The translations under genes and the position numbers were made by a program. A DNA stretch of 8,225 nt from Akkermansiaceae bacterium (GTDB taxonomy: Bacteria > Verrucomicrobiota > Verrucomicrobiia > Verrucomicrobiales > Akkermansiaceae). The stretch covers positions 1-8,225 of the forward strand of contig JAQGPE010000330.1 in NCBI GenBank assembly GCA_028293225.1, given 5' to 3'. Under the pieces are notes generated by a model. That model worked only from the letters and a program-made list of their open reading frames with translations. It had not been told where the DNA came from and did no database searches. Positions 1-6,990 of the stretch are shown piece after piece (within the stretch, counting starts at the first letter, position 1; the number at the start of each line of letters is the position of its first letter).

Positions 1-1
1 C

Positions 2-277
2 GCTCCTGGCATCATCACCCAAGCGGACCTGCTGACCCCGCTGTTGCCGCAGCTGACCGCGCGCGGCGATACTTTTGTGATCCGCACCTACGGCGAGTCG
101 ACCGGAGGCGACGGGGGGAAGACCCGCGCCTGGTGCGAGGCGACCGTGCAGCGCTTTCCGGAATATCTCGACCCCGCCGACGCGCCCGCCGTGGCGGCCA
201 CTTCCAAGATCAACAAGCTCTTCGGCCGCCGCTTCGAGGTGGTCGCCTTCCACTGGCTCCAACCGAGCGACATCTAA
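2..277 (+). CDS. Verru_Chthon cassette protein A, C-terminal fragment (5' end outside window)
   Basis: The frame is open from base 2 to the TAA at 275-277, giving 91 residues with no convincing start, so this is the end of a larger gene that begins upstream. The visible part runs from APGIITQADLLTPLLPQL through FVIRTYGES and ARAWCEATVQRFPEY to FGRRFEVVAFHWLQPSDI. I recognise this pattern as the C-terminus of Verru_Chthon cassette protein A: a TQADLL segment, an RTYGE strand, an AWCEA.VQR.PEY helix and an FGRRF end. That family is the large member of a four-gene cassette (A to D) found in multiple copies in some Verrucomicrobia; its small partners have pilin-like N-termini, and the cassette is thought to be an envelope or secretion-related system of unknown function. 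B, C and D, if present, must lie upstream. The TTG at 44 is only an internal in-frame codon. The identification is from memory of the family and has not been searched. Confidence 0.75.
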   Translation, partial: APGIITQADLLTPLLPQLTARGDTFVIRTYGESTGGDGGKTRAWCEATVQRFPEYLDPADAPAVAATSKINKLFGRRFEVVAFHWLQPSDI

Positions 278-287
278 CAACGTCCCC

Positions 288-992
288 ATGAAACTTCTGA
301 TCCTTCTGACTGCGATTGGCTTTTCCCTGCCTCTCCATGCTGCCTCCCAGCCCCGCGACGTTGAGCTGTCCTTCTACTGCCTCCAGTACGCTCCGGGTAT
401 CGAGACGATTCATGTCCCGCGGAGCAAGGGCTTCGATGCCGTCAGGCTTTCCACGGCCAACCTCACGACCCCGTCAACGGTGACGCTGGTGGATGATCAG
501 GCGACGATTTTGACCGACCCGGCCACGACCGCGGTGGCGGCAACCATCAAGGTTCCGGCCGAGATCCAGAAAGGTCTGATCGTCCTGGTTCCCGACGCCT
601 CCGGGACAGGGAAAGCCTATCGCTCGCTGGTCATCGATCGTGGCGACAAATTTCCACTCGGCACCTACCGGCTGGTGAATTTCTCGCGGCAGTCCATCCG
701 CGGCGCGATCGGCACGAAGTTCCTTCAGGTCGCCTCGGGTGGCATGGCCGACCTCGCGCTGGAAGGTGACCCGGGCACGGTTCAGGGCGTCCGCTTCGAA
801 TTCGAGAAAGAAGGGCGCTGGAATCGCCTGACCGAAACGCGTTGCGCCGTCAGGAAGGATCGTCGCTGGCTGCTGCTCATCTTTCCCGATCCGGCCAGCG
901 GACGCATCAACATGCGCAGCATTCCGGACCGCTCCAATCTCCTCGTTCCCGAGGCCGCGGAAGACCCCGCTCTGGCCACCGCCGCCCACTGA
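288..992 (+). CDS. Secreted hypothetical protein, 234 aa, downstream of cassette protein A
   Basis: I do not recognise a named domain. The first 19 residues (MKLLILLTAIGFSLPLHA, then ASQP) form a typical Sec signal peptide with a likely cleavage after LHA. The mature part is predicted to be rich in beta strands and has one Cys near its N-terminus (FYCLQY) and one near residue 187. Around residues 125-155 it has the pattern GTYRLVNFSRQSIRGAIGTK followed by a Gly-rich turn. This looks like the short beta-sandwich 'xLVNxSxxxIxGxIG' segment seen in small secreted Verrucomicrobia proteins near such cassettes, but that is a recollection. The ATG at 288 is only 10 bases after the preceding stop, so the gene is probably co-transcribed with the cassette and may be an accessory of it. 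No Shine-Dalgarno precedes the start; the signal peptide is what decides it. The antisense open frame covering most of this region is a shadow of the GC-rich codon pattern. Confidence 0.8.
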   Translation: MKLLILLTAIGFSLPLHAASQPRDVELSFYCLQYAPGIETIHVPRSKGFDAVRLSTANLTTPSTVTLVDDQATILTDPATTAVAATIKVPAEIQKGLIVLVPDASGTGKAYRSLVIDRGDKFPLGTYRLVNFSRQSIRGAIGTKFLQVASGGMADLALEGDPGTVQGVRFEFEKEGRWNRLTETRCAVRKDRRWLLLIFPDPASGRINMRSIPDRSNLLVPEAAEDPALATAAH

Positions 993-1029
993 GAAACAAC
1001 CTTTCAATCCTTCAATTTCTTAACGACTT

Positions 1030-2907
1030 ATGAAAAAGCGTAACCTCATCTACACCGGCCTCCTTGGCGCCCTCGCCCTCTCTGCCCAGGGCGCCGAGCG
1101 CAAGCCGAACATCCTGCTGATCGTGGCCGATGACCTCGGCTACGGCGAGCTGACCTCGCAGGGTTTCAAGAAGGACATCCCGACGCCGAACATCGACAGC
1201 ATCGGCAAGAACGGCGTCCGCTTTACCAACGGCTACGTGAGCGGTCCGTATTGCAGCCCCACCCGCGCCGGTCTTCTCACCGGCCGCTATCAGGAGCGCT
1301 TCGGGCACGAGTTCAATCCGGGTCCGCCGGTCGAGGGGAATAACGCCATCGGGCTCGCGCTCACGGAAAAGACCGCGGGCGACCGTCTGAAGGCGGCCGG
1401 TTACACGACCGGCTGGTTCGGCAAGTCCCACCTCGGGAACGCGCCGGAATTCCACCCGCTCAATCGTGGCTTCGATGAGTTCTACGGCTTCCTCGGTGGC
1501 GCGCACAGCTACGAAAACCCAGGAGCCGACTCGAACAATCCGATCCTGCGCGGCCGGGAGGTTGACCGCAATCCTGGCTATCTCACCGAGGCTTTCGCCC
1601 GGGAGGCGGTGAGCTTTATCGAGAGAAAAAAGGACGTGCCCTGGTTTGTGTATCTGCCCTTCAATGCGGTTCACGCACCGCTGGAGGTGGCCGAAAAGTA
1701 CGAGGGTCGCTTTACTTCGATCGAGGATCCCAAGCGCCGGAAATTCGCCGGACTGCTGTCGTCGCTCGATGACAATGTCGGCGTGGTCCTGAACAAACTC
1801 AAGGAACTGAATCTGGAGGAAGACACCCTGATTCTCTTCATCTCGGACAATGGCGGTCCAACCGAGCAGACCACTTCATCGAACGGACCGTTGCACGGCT
1901 TCAAAGCCCAGACCTGGGAAGGTGGTATCCGCGTGCCGTTCGCGATTCAGTGGAAGGGCAAGATCGCAGCCGGTGCCTTGGATCCACGGCCGGTGATCCA
2001 GCTGGATCTTCTTCCCACGGCCCTCGCGGCGGCCGGAGTGACCGCGCAGCCGGATTGGAAGCTCGATGGCGTGAACCTGCTCCCTTACGTCAAGGACGGG
2101 AAGGAAGAGCGGCCGCACGACGCGCTGTTCTGGCGCTTCGGCCAGCAGCTGGCGGTGCGCAAGGGCGACTGGAAACTGGTCAAGGGCGTCGGCACTCCCG
2201 GCGTGCAGCCGGGTGCGGCGGATCGTCCTGCCAGCATCGAGGGAGCGCAGCTTTACAACCTCGCGGACGACATCGGCGAAACCACCGACCTTGCGGCCAA
2301 GAATCCTGACAAGGTCAAGGAGCTGGCCGCTCTCTGGAATAGCTGGAACTCGGAACTGGTCGCGCCCAAGTGGCTGCCTGACGGCCGTCGCGCTGCCAGA
2401 CGCCAGGGCAATGCCCCGGCTGCTGCCGAGACTCCGGTGGCGAAGGCTGATGGGAAGGGCCCGTGGAAGAGTGGCGACTCGCTTTCCGCCGCCGACTCGC
2501 CCCGCGTCGCAGGCAAGGAATTCGTCGTCGCCGCCCAAGTGGACCTGAAGGAAGCGAAGGGAGTGATCGCCGCGCAGGGTGCGGGAGTGAACGGCTACTC
2601 GCTGTATTTCCTGGACGGCAAACTGGCGCTGTCCGTGCGCTCCAGAAAGGAGCTCTCCTCGGTGGTCTCCGATAAGGTGATCCCGCCCGGCACTCATAAG
2701 ATCGAAGCGCAGGTCACCGCGACCGGCGCGGTCGTTCTGAAAGTGGACGGCGAGAAAGCGGGGGAGGGCACCCTCAAGGGCGTCATCGACCGGCAGCCCG
2801 GCGAAGGCCTGACCATTGGCGGCGACGGCCAGGGCGCGGTCGGCGATTACACGGCCCCGGCGGAGGTCGCAGGCGTCGTCTCCGATGTCACCGTGACGGT
2901 GAAGTAA
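1030..2907 (+). CDS. Secreted formylglycine-dependent sulfatase (family S1) with extra C-terminal beta-rich domain
   Basis: This enzyme is predicted to hydrolyse sulfate esters outside the cytoplasm; the substrate cannot be read from the sequence. Residues 1-22 form a Sec signal (cleavage near AQGA). The catalytic alkaline-phosphatase-like fold spans about 26-450 and every hallmark is present: metal ligands D34-D35, the formylglycine motif CSPTR at 75-79 with C75 as the residue to be oxidised, GKSHLG at 131-136 (K132, H134), H215 in NAVHAP, D273-N274 in SDNGG and K292 before WEGG. The motif has Thr where Ser is commoner, and Ser replaces Trp in GKWHLG. An Ala/Pro-rich linker (about 455-480) leads to a domain at about 496-625 that resembles a concanavalin-like jelly roll and recurs in the convergent sulfatase. 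At 625 residues the protein is longer than a bare S1 sulfatase (about 450-500) because of this domain. It is the first gene of the tight three-gene run; 37 bases separate it from the gene upstream. A maturase (FGE or anSME) must be encoded elsewhere. Confidence 0.95.
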   Translation: MKKRNLIYTGLLGALALSAQGAERKPNILLIVADDLGYGELTSQGFKKDIPTPNIDSIGKNGVRFTNGYVSGPYCSPTRAGLLTGRYQERFGHEFNPGPPVEGNNAIGLALTEKTAGDRLKAAGYTTGWFGKSHLGNAPEFHPLNRGFDEFYGFLGGAHSYENPGADSNNPILRGREVDRNPGYLTEAFAREAVSFIERKKDVPWFVYLPFNAVHAPLEVAEKYEGRFTSIEDPKRRKFAGLLSSLDDNVGVVLNKLKELNLEEDTLILFISDNGGPTEQTTSSNGPLHGFKAQTWEGGIRVPFAIQWKGKIAAGALDPRPVIQLDLLPTALAAAGVTAQPDWKLDGVNLLPYVKDGKEERPHDALFWRFGQQLAVRKGDWKLVKGVGTPGVQPGAADRPASIEGAQLYNLADDIGETTDLAAKNPDKVKELAALWNSWNSELVAPKWLPDGRRAARRQGNAPAAAETPVAKADGKGPWKSGDSLSAADSPRVAGKEFVVAAQVDLKEAKGVIAAQGAGVNGYSLYFLDGKLALSVRSRKELSSVVSDKVIPPGTHKIEAQVTATGAVVLKVDGEKAGEGTLKGVIDRQPGEGLTIGGDGQGAVGDYTAPAEVAGVVSDVTVTVK

Positions 2908-2932
2908 GTCAATCGACCTTCGGTTCCCTTTC

Positions 2933-5521
2933 ATGAAATCCTACGTGACGCGAACAGGCCTCTTCCTGCTTCTTGCGGTATCTTCCGCCCAGGCGGCGGA
3001 CGATGCCGGCGAAGTGGAATTTTTCGAGAAGAAGATCCGTCCGATCCTTTCCGGCAATTGCTACAGCTGCCATGCCGCCGACACCAAGGTGGCGGGAGGA
3101 CTGCGGGTGGACGATCTCAACGGCCTGCTGGTCGGCGGCGACAACGGCCCGGCGATCGTGAAAGGGGACCCGGGCAAGAGCCTGCTGCTGCAGCGGATCT
3201 GCCAGACCGACGCCAAGCGCCGGATGCCGCGTGACAGTGACCCTCTGACCGCCGAGCAGATCGCCGACCTGACCCAGTGGATCGCCACCGGGGCTGCCTG
3301 GCCCGTGGTCGGTGTTCCTTTCTCAATTGGTCGCGAACGCGCCGACTACCAGGAGCTTCGTAAGACGCACTGGGCCTGGCAGCCGCTGACCAAGCCTTCC
3401 GCTCCCCAGGTGGCCGCCAGCTCTTGGCCGGTGGGGGATGTCGACCGCTTCATCCTCGCAAAGCTGGAGTCGGCAAAACTCGAGCCCGTGAAGGATGCCT
3501 CGCCGGAAGTTCTGCTGCGCCGGATCACCTTCGACCTGACCGGGCTGCCGCCTTCTCCCGCTGAGATCGCGGATTTTCTGAAGGATTCTTCGCTGGCTGC
3601 CTATGAAAAGGTGGTCGACCGGCTGCTGGCGTCCTCCGCCTTCGGCGAGCGCTGGGGCCGCCACTGGCTGGATGTCGCCCGTTACGGCGAGTCCACCGGA
3701 CCCTCGCGGAATATTCCCTATCCCTTCGCGTATAAATACAAGGACTACGTGCTCGATGCGGTCAACCGCGACCTGCCTTTCGACCGCTTCATCCGTGAGC
3801 AGATCGCCGGCGACCTGCTGCCCGCGGCGGATAATGCCGAGCGTGACCGCCTGCTGACGGCGACCGGCTTCCTGGCGCTGGGAGTGAAGGACGTGAACCA
3901 GCGCTTCAAGGTCCGCTTCCAGATGGACAATGTGGACGAGCAGATCGACACGGTCAGTCGCTCGGTGCTGGGACTTACGGTGAGTTGCGCGCGTTGCCAC
4001 GACCACAAGTTCGATCCCATCCCGGCGACTGACTATTACTCCCTGGCTGGCATTTTCACCAGCACGGATGACAAGGCCGGAGTCCGCAACAAGATGGGCG
4101 GCAATGGCCTGGACTACTATGACCCTGCGATGCTGGTGAAGCTCTCGCATGAAGTGGCTCCGCCTCCTCCGGAGAAGGTCGCGGAACTGCAGGCGAGAGT
4201 GGACGAAGCCAAGAAGGCGTGGGACGCGATCCGGGGCACTCCCGAGGGTCTGAAGCGTGCTGCCAATGGCCAACCGACCCAACGGCCGTTCCGTCTGAAA
4301 TACGAGCGGCTGCAGGCTGAGTTCCAGCAGCTCTCCGACCCGGTCTCGCAGGGCTACGCCGTTCATGGCGTGACGGATTCGCCGACGGTGGCCGACACCC
4401 AACTGCGCATTCGCGGCGAGGCGGAGAACCTCGGGCCGGTGGTGCCGCGCGGCTTCCTCACCGTCTTCGACGTGCCGGGCTCGCCCTCCATCAATCCTGG
4501 CCAGAGCGGCCGTCTGGAGTTGGCCGAGTGGCTGACCAATGCGGAAAATCCGCTCGCGCCCCGGGTGGCCGTGAACCGGATCTGGCTGCATCTCTTCGGC
4601 CAGGGCCTGGTCAGCACGGTCGATAATTTCGGGATCAAGGGCGATGTGCCCACTCATCCCGAGCTGCTCGATTACCTGGCGAATGATTTCATCGCCGGCG
4701 GATGGTCGACCAAGAAACTGGTTCGCGAGCTGGTGCTGACCCATGCCTACCGCCTGGGTTCGGAGGCACCTCAGGATCACGTCGATCAGGATCCGGCCAA
4801 CCGCCTGATCTGGCGCCACTCGCCGCGGCGAATGGATGCGGAGGAGGTTCGCGATGCCATCCTGGCCGCCTCCGGAGATCTTCAGCTGACCCCTCCGGCT
4901 GAAGCCGCGGTGAAGGAACTGAGGATGGTCGAGATGCGCGACAACGGTCGTGAGGCCGCGGGCATCCAGAACAAGTCCAACACCGCTCTGCATCGCAGCA
5001 TTTATCTGCCGCTGCTGAGAGGCGTGATCCCCCGGGCGCTGGAGGCCTTCGACCCGGTGACCCAGACCCTGGTGACCGGGCAGCGGGATGCCACCACGGT
5101 GCCGACTCAGGCACTCTTCATGCTGAACTCGGAGTTCGTGCGCAACGAGGCGCTGGCCTCGGCAAAGCGGATCCGCACCGAGGGCGGCTCCACGGCTCAG
5201 AACGCAATCACCCAGGTCTATCTCAAGGCTCTCGGCCGGGCTCCCAGCGGTGACGAAGTGAAGCGCGCCCTCGATTTCATCGACGCCTACCAGTCGGACG
5301 ACTTCGCCCTAGCCGACAACGAGTCAGGGCAGCAATCGGAGGAAGCCTCCACGGAGATCGCGGCCACGGCCGATGGCGCGGCCGCGAATCCGGACGACGT
5401 CCCGCGCGACGACCAGACGGCCAGGGAAGGCAAGGTGATCGCTGACGATTCACAAACCGGGGCCTGGATGGCGTTCGTCCAGTCCGTGTTCGCTTCCGCC
5501 GAGTTCCGCTTCATCCGCTGA
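2933..5521 (+). CDS. PSCyt1-DUF1549-DUF1553 protein (planctomycete-type cytochrome c domain protein)
   Basis: This 862-residue secreted protein belongs to a family that is hugely expanded in Planctomycetes and Verrucomicrobia. Its biochemical role is not established, but it occurs again and again next to sulfatases and DUF1501 genes. Residues 1-22 form a signal peptide (SSAQAA). A PSCyt1 haem domain covers about 35-125, with CYSCH at 43-47 and a candidate distal Met at 98 in RRMPR. DUF1549 covers about 166-375 (DVDRFILAKLE, ITFDLTGLPPSP, ERWGRHWLDVARY) and ends in a second CxxCH, CARCH at 352-356, followed by DHKFDPI. A charged, helical, possibly coiled-coil stretch at about 408-470 leads to DUF1553 at about 525-785 (RLELAEWLT, NRIWLHLFGQGLV, THPELLDYLA, SPRRMDAEEVRDAI, TTVPTQALFMLN). 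An acidic low-complexity insert at about 788-842 precedes the family-typical end (FVQSVFASAEFRFIR). The gene starts 25 bases after the sulfatase stop. Most likely it is electron-transfer related and periplasmic; both points are inference. Confidence 0.93.
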   Translation: MKSYVTRTGLFLLLAVSSAQAADDAGEVEFFEKKIRPILSGNCYSCHAADTKVAGGLRVDDLNGLLVGGDNGPAIVKGDPGKSLLLQRICQTDAKRRMPRDSDPLTAEQIADLTQWIATGAAWPVVGVPFSIGRERADYQELRKTHWAWQPLTKPSAPQVAASSWPVGDVDRFILAKLESAKLEPVKDASPEVLLRRITFDLTGLPPSPAEIADFLKDSSLAAYEKVVDRLLASSAFGERWGRHWLDVARYGESTGPSRNIPYPFAYKYKDYVLDAVNRDLPFDRFIREQIAGDLLPAADNAERDRLLTATGFLALGVKDVNQRFKVRFQMDNVDEQIDTVSRSVLGLTVSCARCHDHKFDPIPATDYYSLAGIFTSTDDKAGVRNKMGGNGLDYYDPAMLVKLSHEVAPPPPEKVAELQARVDEAKKAWDAIRGTPEGLKRAANGQPTQRPFRLKYERLQAEFQQLSDPVSQGYAVHGVTDSPTVADTQLRIRGEAENLGPVVPRGFLTVFDVPGSPSINPGQSGRLELAEWLTNAENPLAPRVAVNRIWLHLFGQGLVSTVDNFGIKGDVPTHPELLDYLANDFIAGGWSTKKLVRELVLTHAYRLGSEAPQDHVDQDPANRLIWRHSPRRMDAEEVRDAILAASGDLQLTPPAEAAVKELRMVEMRDNGREAAGIQNKSNTALHRSIYLPLLRGVIPRALEAFDPVTQTLVTGQRDATTVPTQALFMLNSEFVRNEALASAKRIRTEGGSTAQNAITQVYLKALGRAPSGDEVKRALDFIDAYQSDDFALADNESGQQSEEASTEIAATADGAAANPDDVPRDDQTAREGKVIADDSQTGAWMAFVQSVFASAEFRFIR

Positions 5522-5543
5522 GATTCTTTTCCATCCAACATCC

Positions 5544-6902
5544 ATGAATTTTCAAAATCGCTTTTCACGACGTTCCGTTCTGCGCTCGGCGAGCTCGGGC
5601 TTCGGCTACCTGGCTCTCGCCGGATTGCTGGGAAAGGAAGCTGCCGCAGGGGTTGATCTCAATCCGCTGCTTCCCAAACCGCCCAAGTTCGTGGCCAAGG
5701 CGAAGCGCGTGATCTTCATCTTCATGGAGGGCGCCATGTCGGGGGTGGATACCATCGACTACAAGGCGGAGCTTCAAAAGAACGATGGCAAGACCGCCCC
5801 CGGCGGCGGCAAGCTGGTGGCGTCGAAATTCGGATTCAAGCAGTACGGCGAGTCTGGTACCTGGTTCTCAGAACTGCTGCCGAACATCGCTTCGCATGCC
5901 GACAAGCTCTGCTGGCTGCGCGGCCTGCACACCGACACCCCGGCGCATCCCCAGGCGGTCGTGCAGCTCCACACCGGCAGCGCTAATGCCGCGCTGACCC
6001 GCCCCAGCATGGGCTCGTGGATGCTTTACGGACTGGGAACGGAGAACCAGGATCTGCCGGGCTATATCACCATCAATCCTTCGCCGAATTTCGGCGGAGC
6101 CGTGAACTACGGCAGCGCCTTCCTGCCGGCCCACTTCCAGGGAACCAAGATCACCGACCAGGGCTTTCTTCCGAATCTCAAGGCTTCGGCAGTGGCGGCC
6201 CAGCAGCGCCGGCAGCTCGATCTCATTCAGTCGATGAATCGCGACCTGTCCGCGACTCCGGGCGCTCCGGATCCGGTCGATGGGATCATCGCTTCCTACG
6301 AACTGGGATTCCGCATGCAGGACAAGGTGCCGGCGCTGCTGGACATCTCGAAGGAGCCGGAGTCGGTCAAGGAAGCCTACGGAATCAAGGATGGGCCGGA
6401 CGGCGCCTTCGCTCGGCAGTGCCTCATGGCCCGGCGCCTGAGCGAGGCCGGCGTGCGCTTTGTCGAAATCTGCCAGCCCGGTTGGGATCATCACAACAAC
6501 CTGCACAAGGGGCTGATCGAACGAACCGGCAACGTCGACCAGGCCACCGGCGCCCTGCTGGCGGATCTGCATCAGCGCGGTCTGCTGGATGACACGCTGG
6601 TACTATTCGGCTCGGAATTCGGCAGGCAGCCGACTGCGCAAGGGCAGGACGGACGGGATCACAATATCACCGGCTACTCGATGTTCATGGCCGGTGCCGG
6701 GGTCAAGAAGGGCTTCACCTATGGAGGCACCGATGAGCTCGGCATCAAGGCGGTGGAAGGCCAGATGCACACCAACGATCTTCACGCGACGATCCTCGCC
6801 CTGCTGGGACTCAATCACGAGGAACTGACCTATCGCTACGCCGGCCGCGATTTCCGCCTCACCGATGTGGCGGGGAAGGTGGCGACGGACATCTTCGCCT
6901 GA
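5544..6902 (+). CDS. DUF1501 domain protein with Tat signal
   Basis: This 452-residue protein belongs to DUF1501, a group related to the alkaline phosphatase/sulfatase fold whose activity is unproven. The N-terminus has a twin-arginine motif, SRRSVLR at residues 8-14, followed by a hydrophobic stretch (FGYLALAGLLG), so export in a folded state by Tat is likely. Domain landmarks are RVIFIFMEGAMSGVDTID (55-72), GESGTWFSELLPNIA, the HP..VVQLHTGS segment (135-146), GYITINPSP (173-181), a conserved ICQPGWDHH (309-317), TLVLFGSEFGRQP (351-363), GRDH (370-373) and HTNDLHATIL (409-418). The usual pattern near the N-terminus is GGxSQxDxFDPK; here it is EGAMSGVDTIDYK, keeping the Asp but losing the double Gly and the Gln. 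The Asp and His residues at 69, 315-317, 372-373 and 414 are candidates for metal binding by analogy with the fold. The start lies 22 bases after the cytochrome stop, consistent with one transcript. The length is normal for the family. Confidence 0.92.
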   Translation: MNFQNRFSRRSVLRSASSGFGYLALAGLLGKEAAAGVDLNPLLPKPPKFVAKAKRVIFIFMEGAMSGVDTIDYKAELQKNDGKTAPGGGKLVASKFGFKQYGESGTWFSELLPNIASHADKLCWLRGLHTDTPAHPQAVVQLHTGSANAALTRPSMGSWMLYGLGTENQDLPGYITINPSPNFGGAVNYGSAFLPAHFQGTKITDQGFLPNLKASAVAAQQRRQLDLIQSMNRDLSATPGAPDPVDGIIASYELGFRMQDKVPALLDISKEPESVKEAYGIKDGPDGAFARQCLMARRLSEAGVRFVEICQPGWDHHNNLHKGLIERTGNVDQATGALLADLHQRGLLDDTLVLFGSEFGRQPTAQGQDGRDHNITGYSMFMAGAGVKKGFTYGGTDELGIKAVEGQMHTNDLHATILALLGLNHEELTYRYAGRDFRLTDVAGKVATDIFA

Positions 6903-6927
6903 CCGATTTCCTTGCGCTGAAAACAAG

Positions 6928-6963
6928 ATCACCGGCTGGCAGATCATCCTGCCAGCCGGTGAT
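6928..6963. terminator. Perfect inverted repeat, probable bidirectional terminator
   Basis: The arms are 15 bases each (6928-6942 and 6949-6963), match exactly, and flank a 6-base loop, ATCATC. The stem is GC-rich (ACCGGCTGGCAG core). The hairpin sits in the 88-base gap between two convergent genes, 25 bases after the DUF1501 stop and 27 bases before the sulfatase stop. On the minus strand the stem is followed by CTTGTTTTC, a fair T-run; on the plus strand it is followed by TCATTTCC, a weaker one. Intrinsic termination on both strands, stronger for the minus-strand gene, is the simplest reading. Confidence 0.85.
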
Positions 6964-6990
6964 TCATTTCCGGACTGCTGCCCCGGGGAG

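Noticed and set aside
474..1007. A 177-residue minus-strand open frame opposite the 234-residue secreted protein
   Set aside because: No signal peptide or motif. The plus-strand frame has a clean signal peptide and fits the gene spacing.
1012..1674. A 220-residue minus-strand open frame opposite the sulfatase's 5' half
   Set aside because: Shadow frame; it covers the conserved CSPTR site on the other strand and has no motifs of its own.
1876..2934. A 352-residue minus-strand open frame opposite the sulfatase's 3' half
   Set aside because: Shadow frame with no family motifs; the plus strand encodes the metal ligands and the C-terminal domain of the sulfatase.
3323..4993. A 556-residue open frame on the minus strand opposite the DUF1549/DUF1553 gene
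   Set aside because: It is the codon-structure shadow of a GC-rich gene. The translation is low in recognisable motifs and rich in Arg, His, Gly and Gln, while the plus-strand protein has all family landmarks.
5294..5458. Possible frameshift or foreign insertion near the end of the DUF1553 gene
   Set aside because: The frame continues through the segment into the correct family C-terminus, with no flanking repeats or mobile-element ends, so it is treated as an in-frame insert.
6017..6592. A 191-residue plus-strand frame inside the DUF1501 gene
   Set aside because: Out-of-frame overlap with conserved DUF1501 segments; its Arg/Gly-rich composition is typical of a frame shadow.
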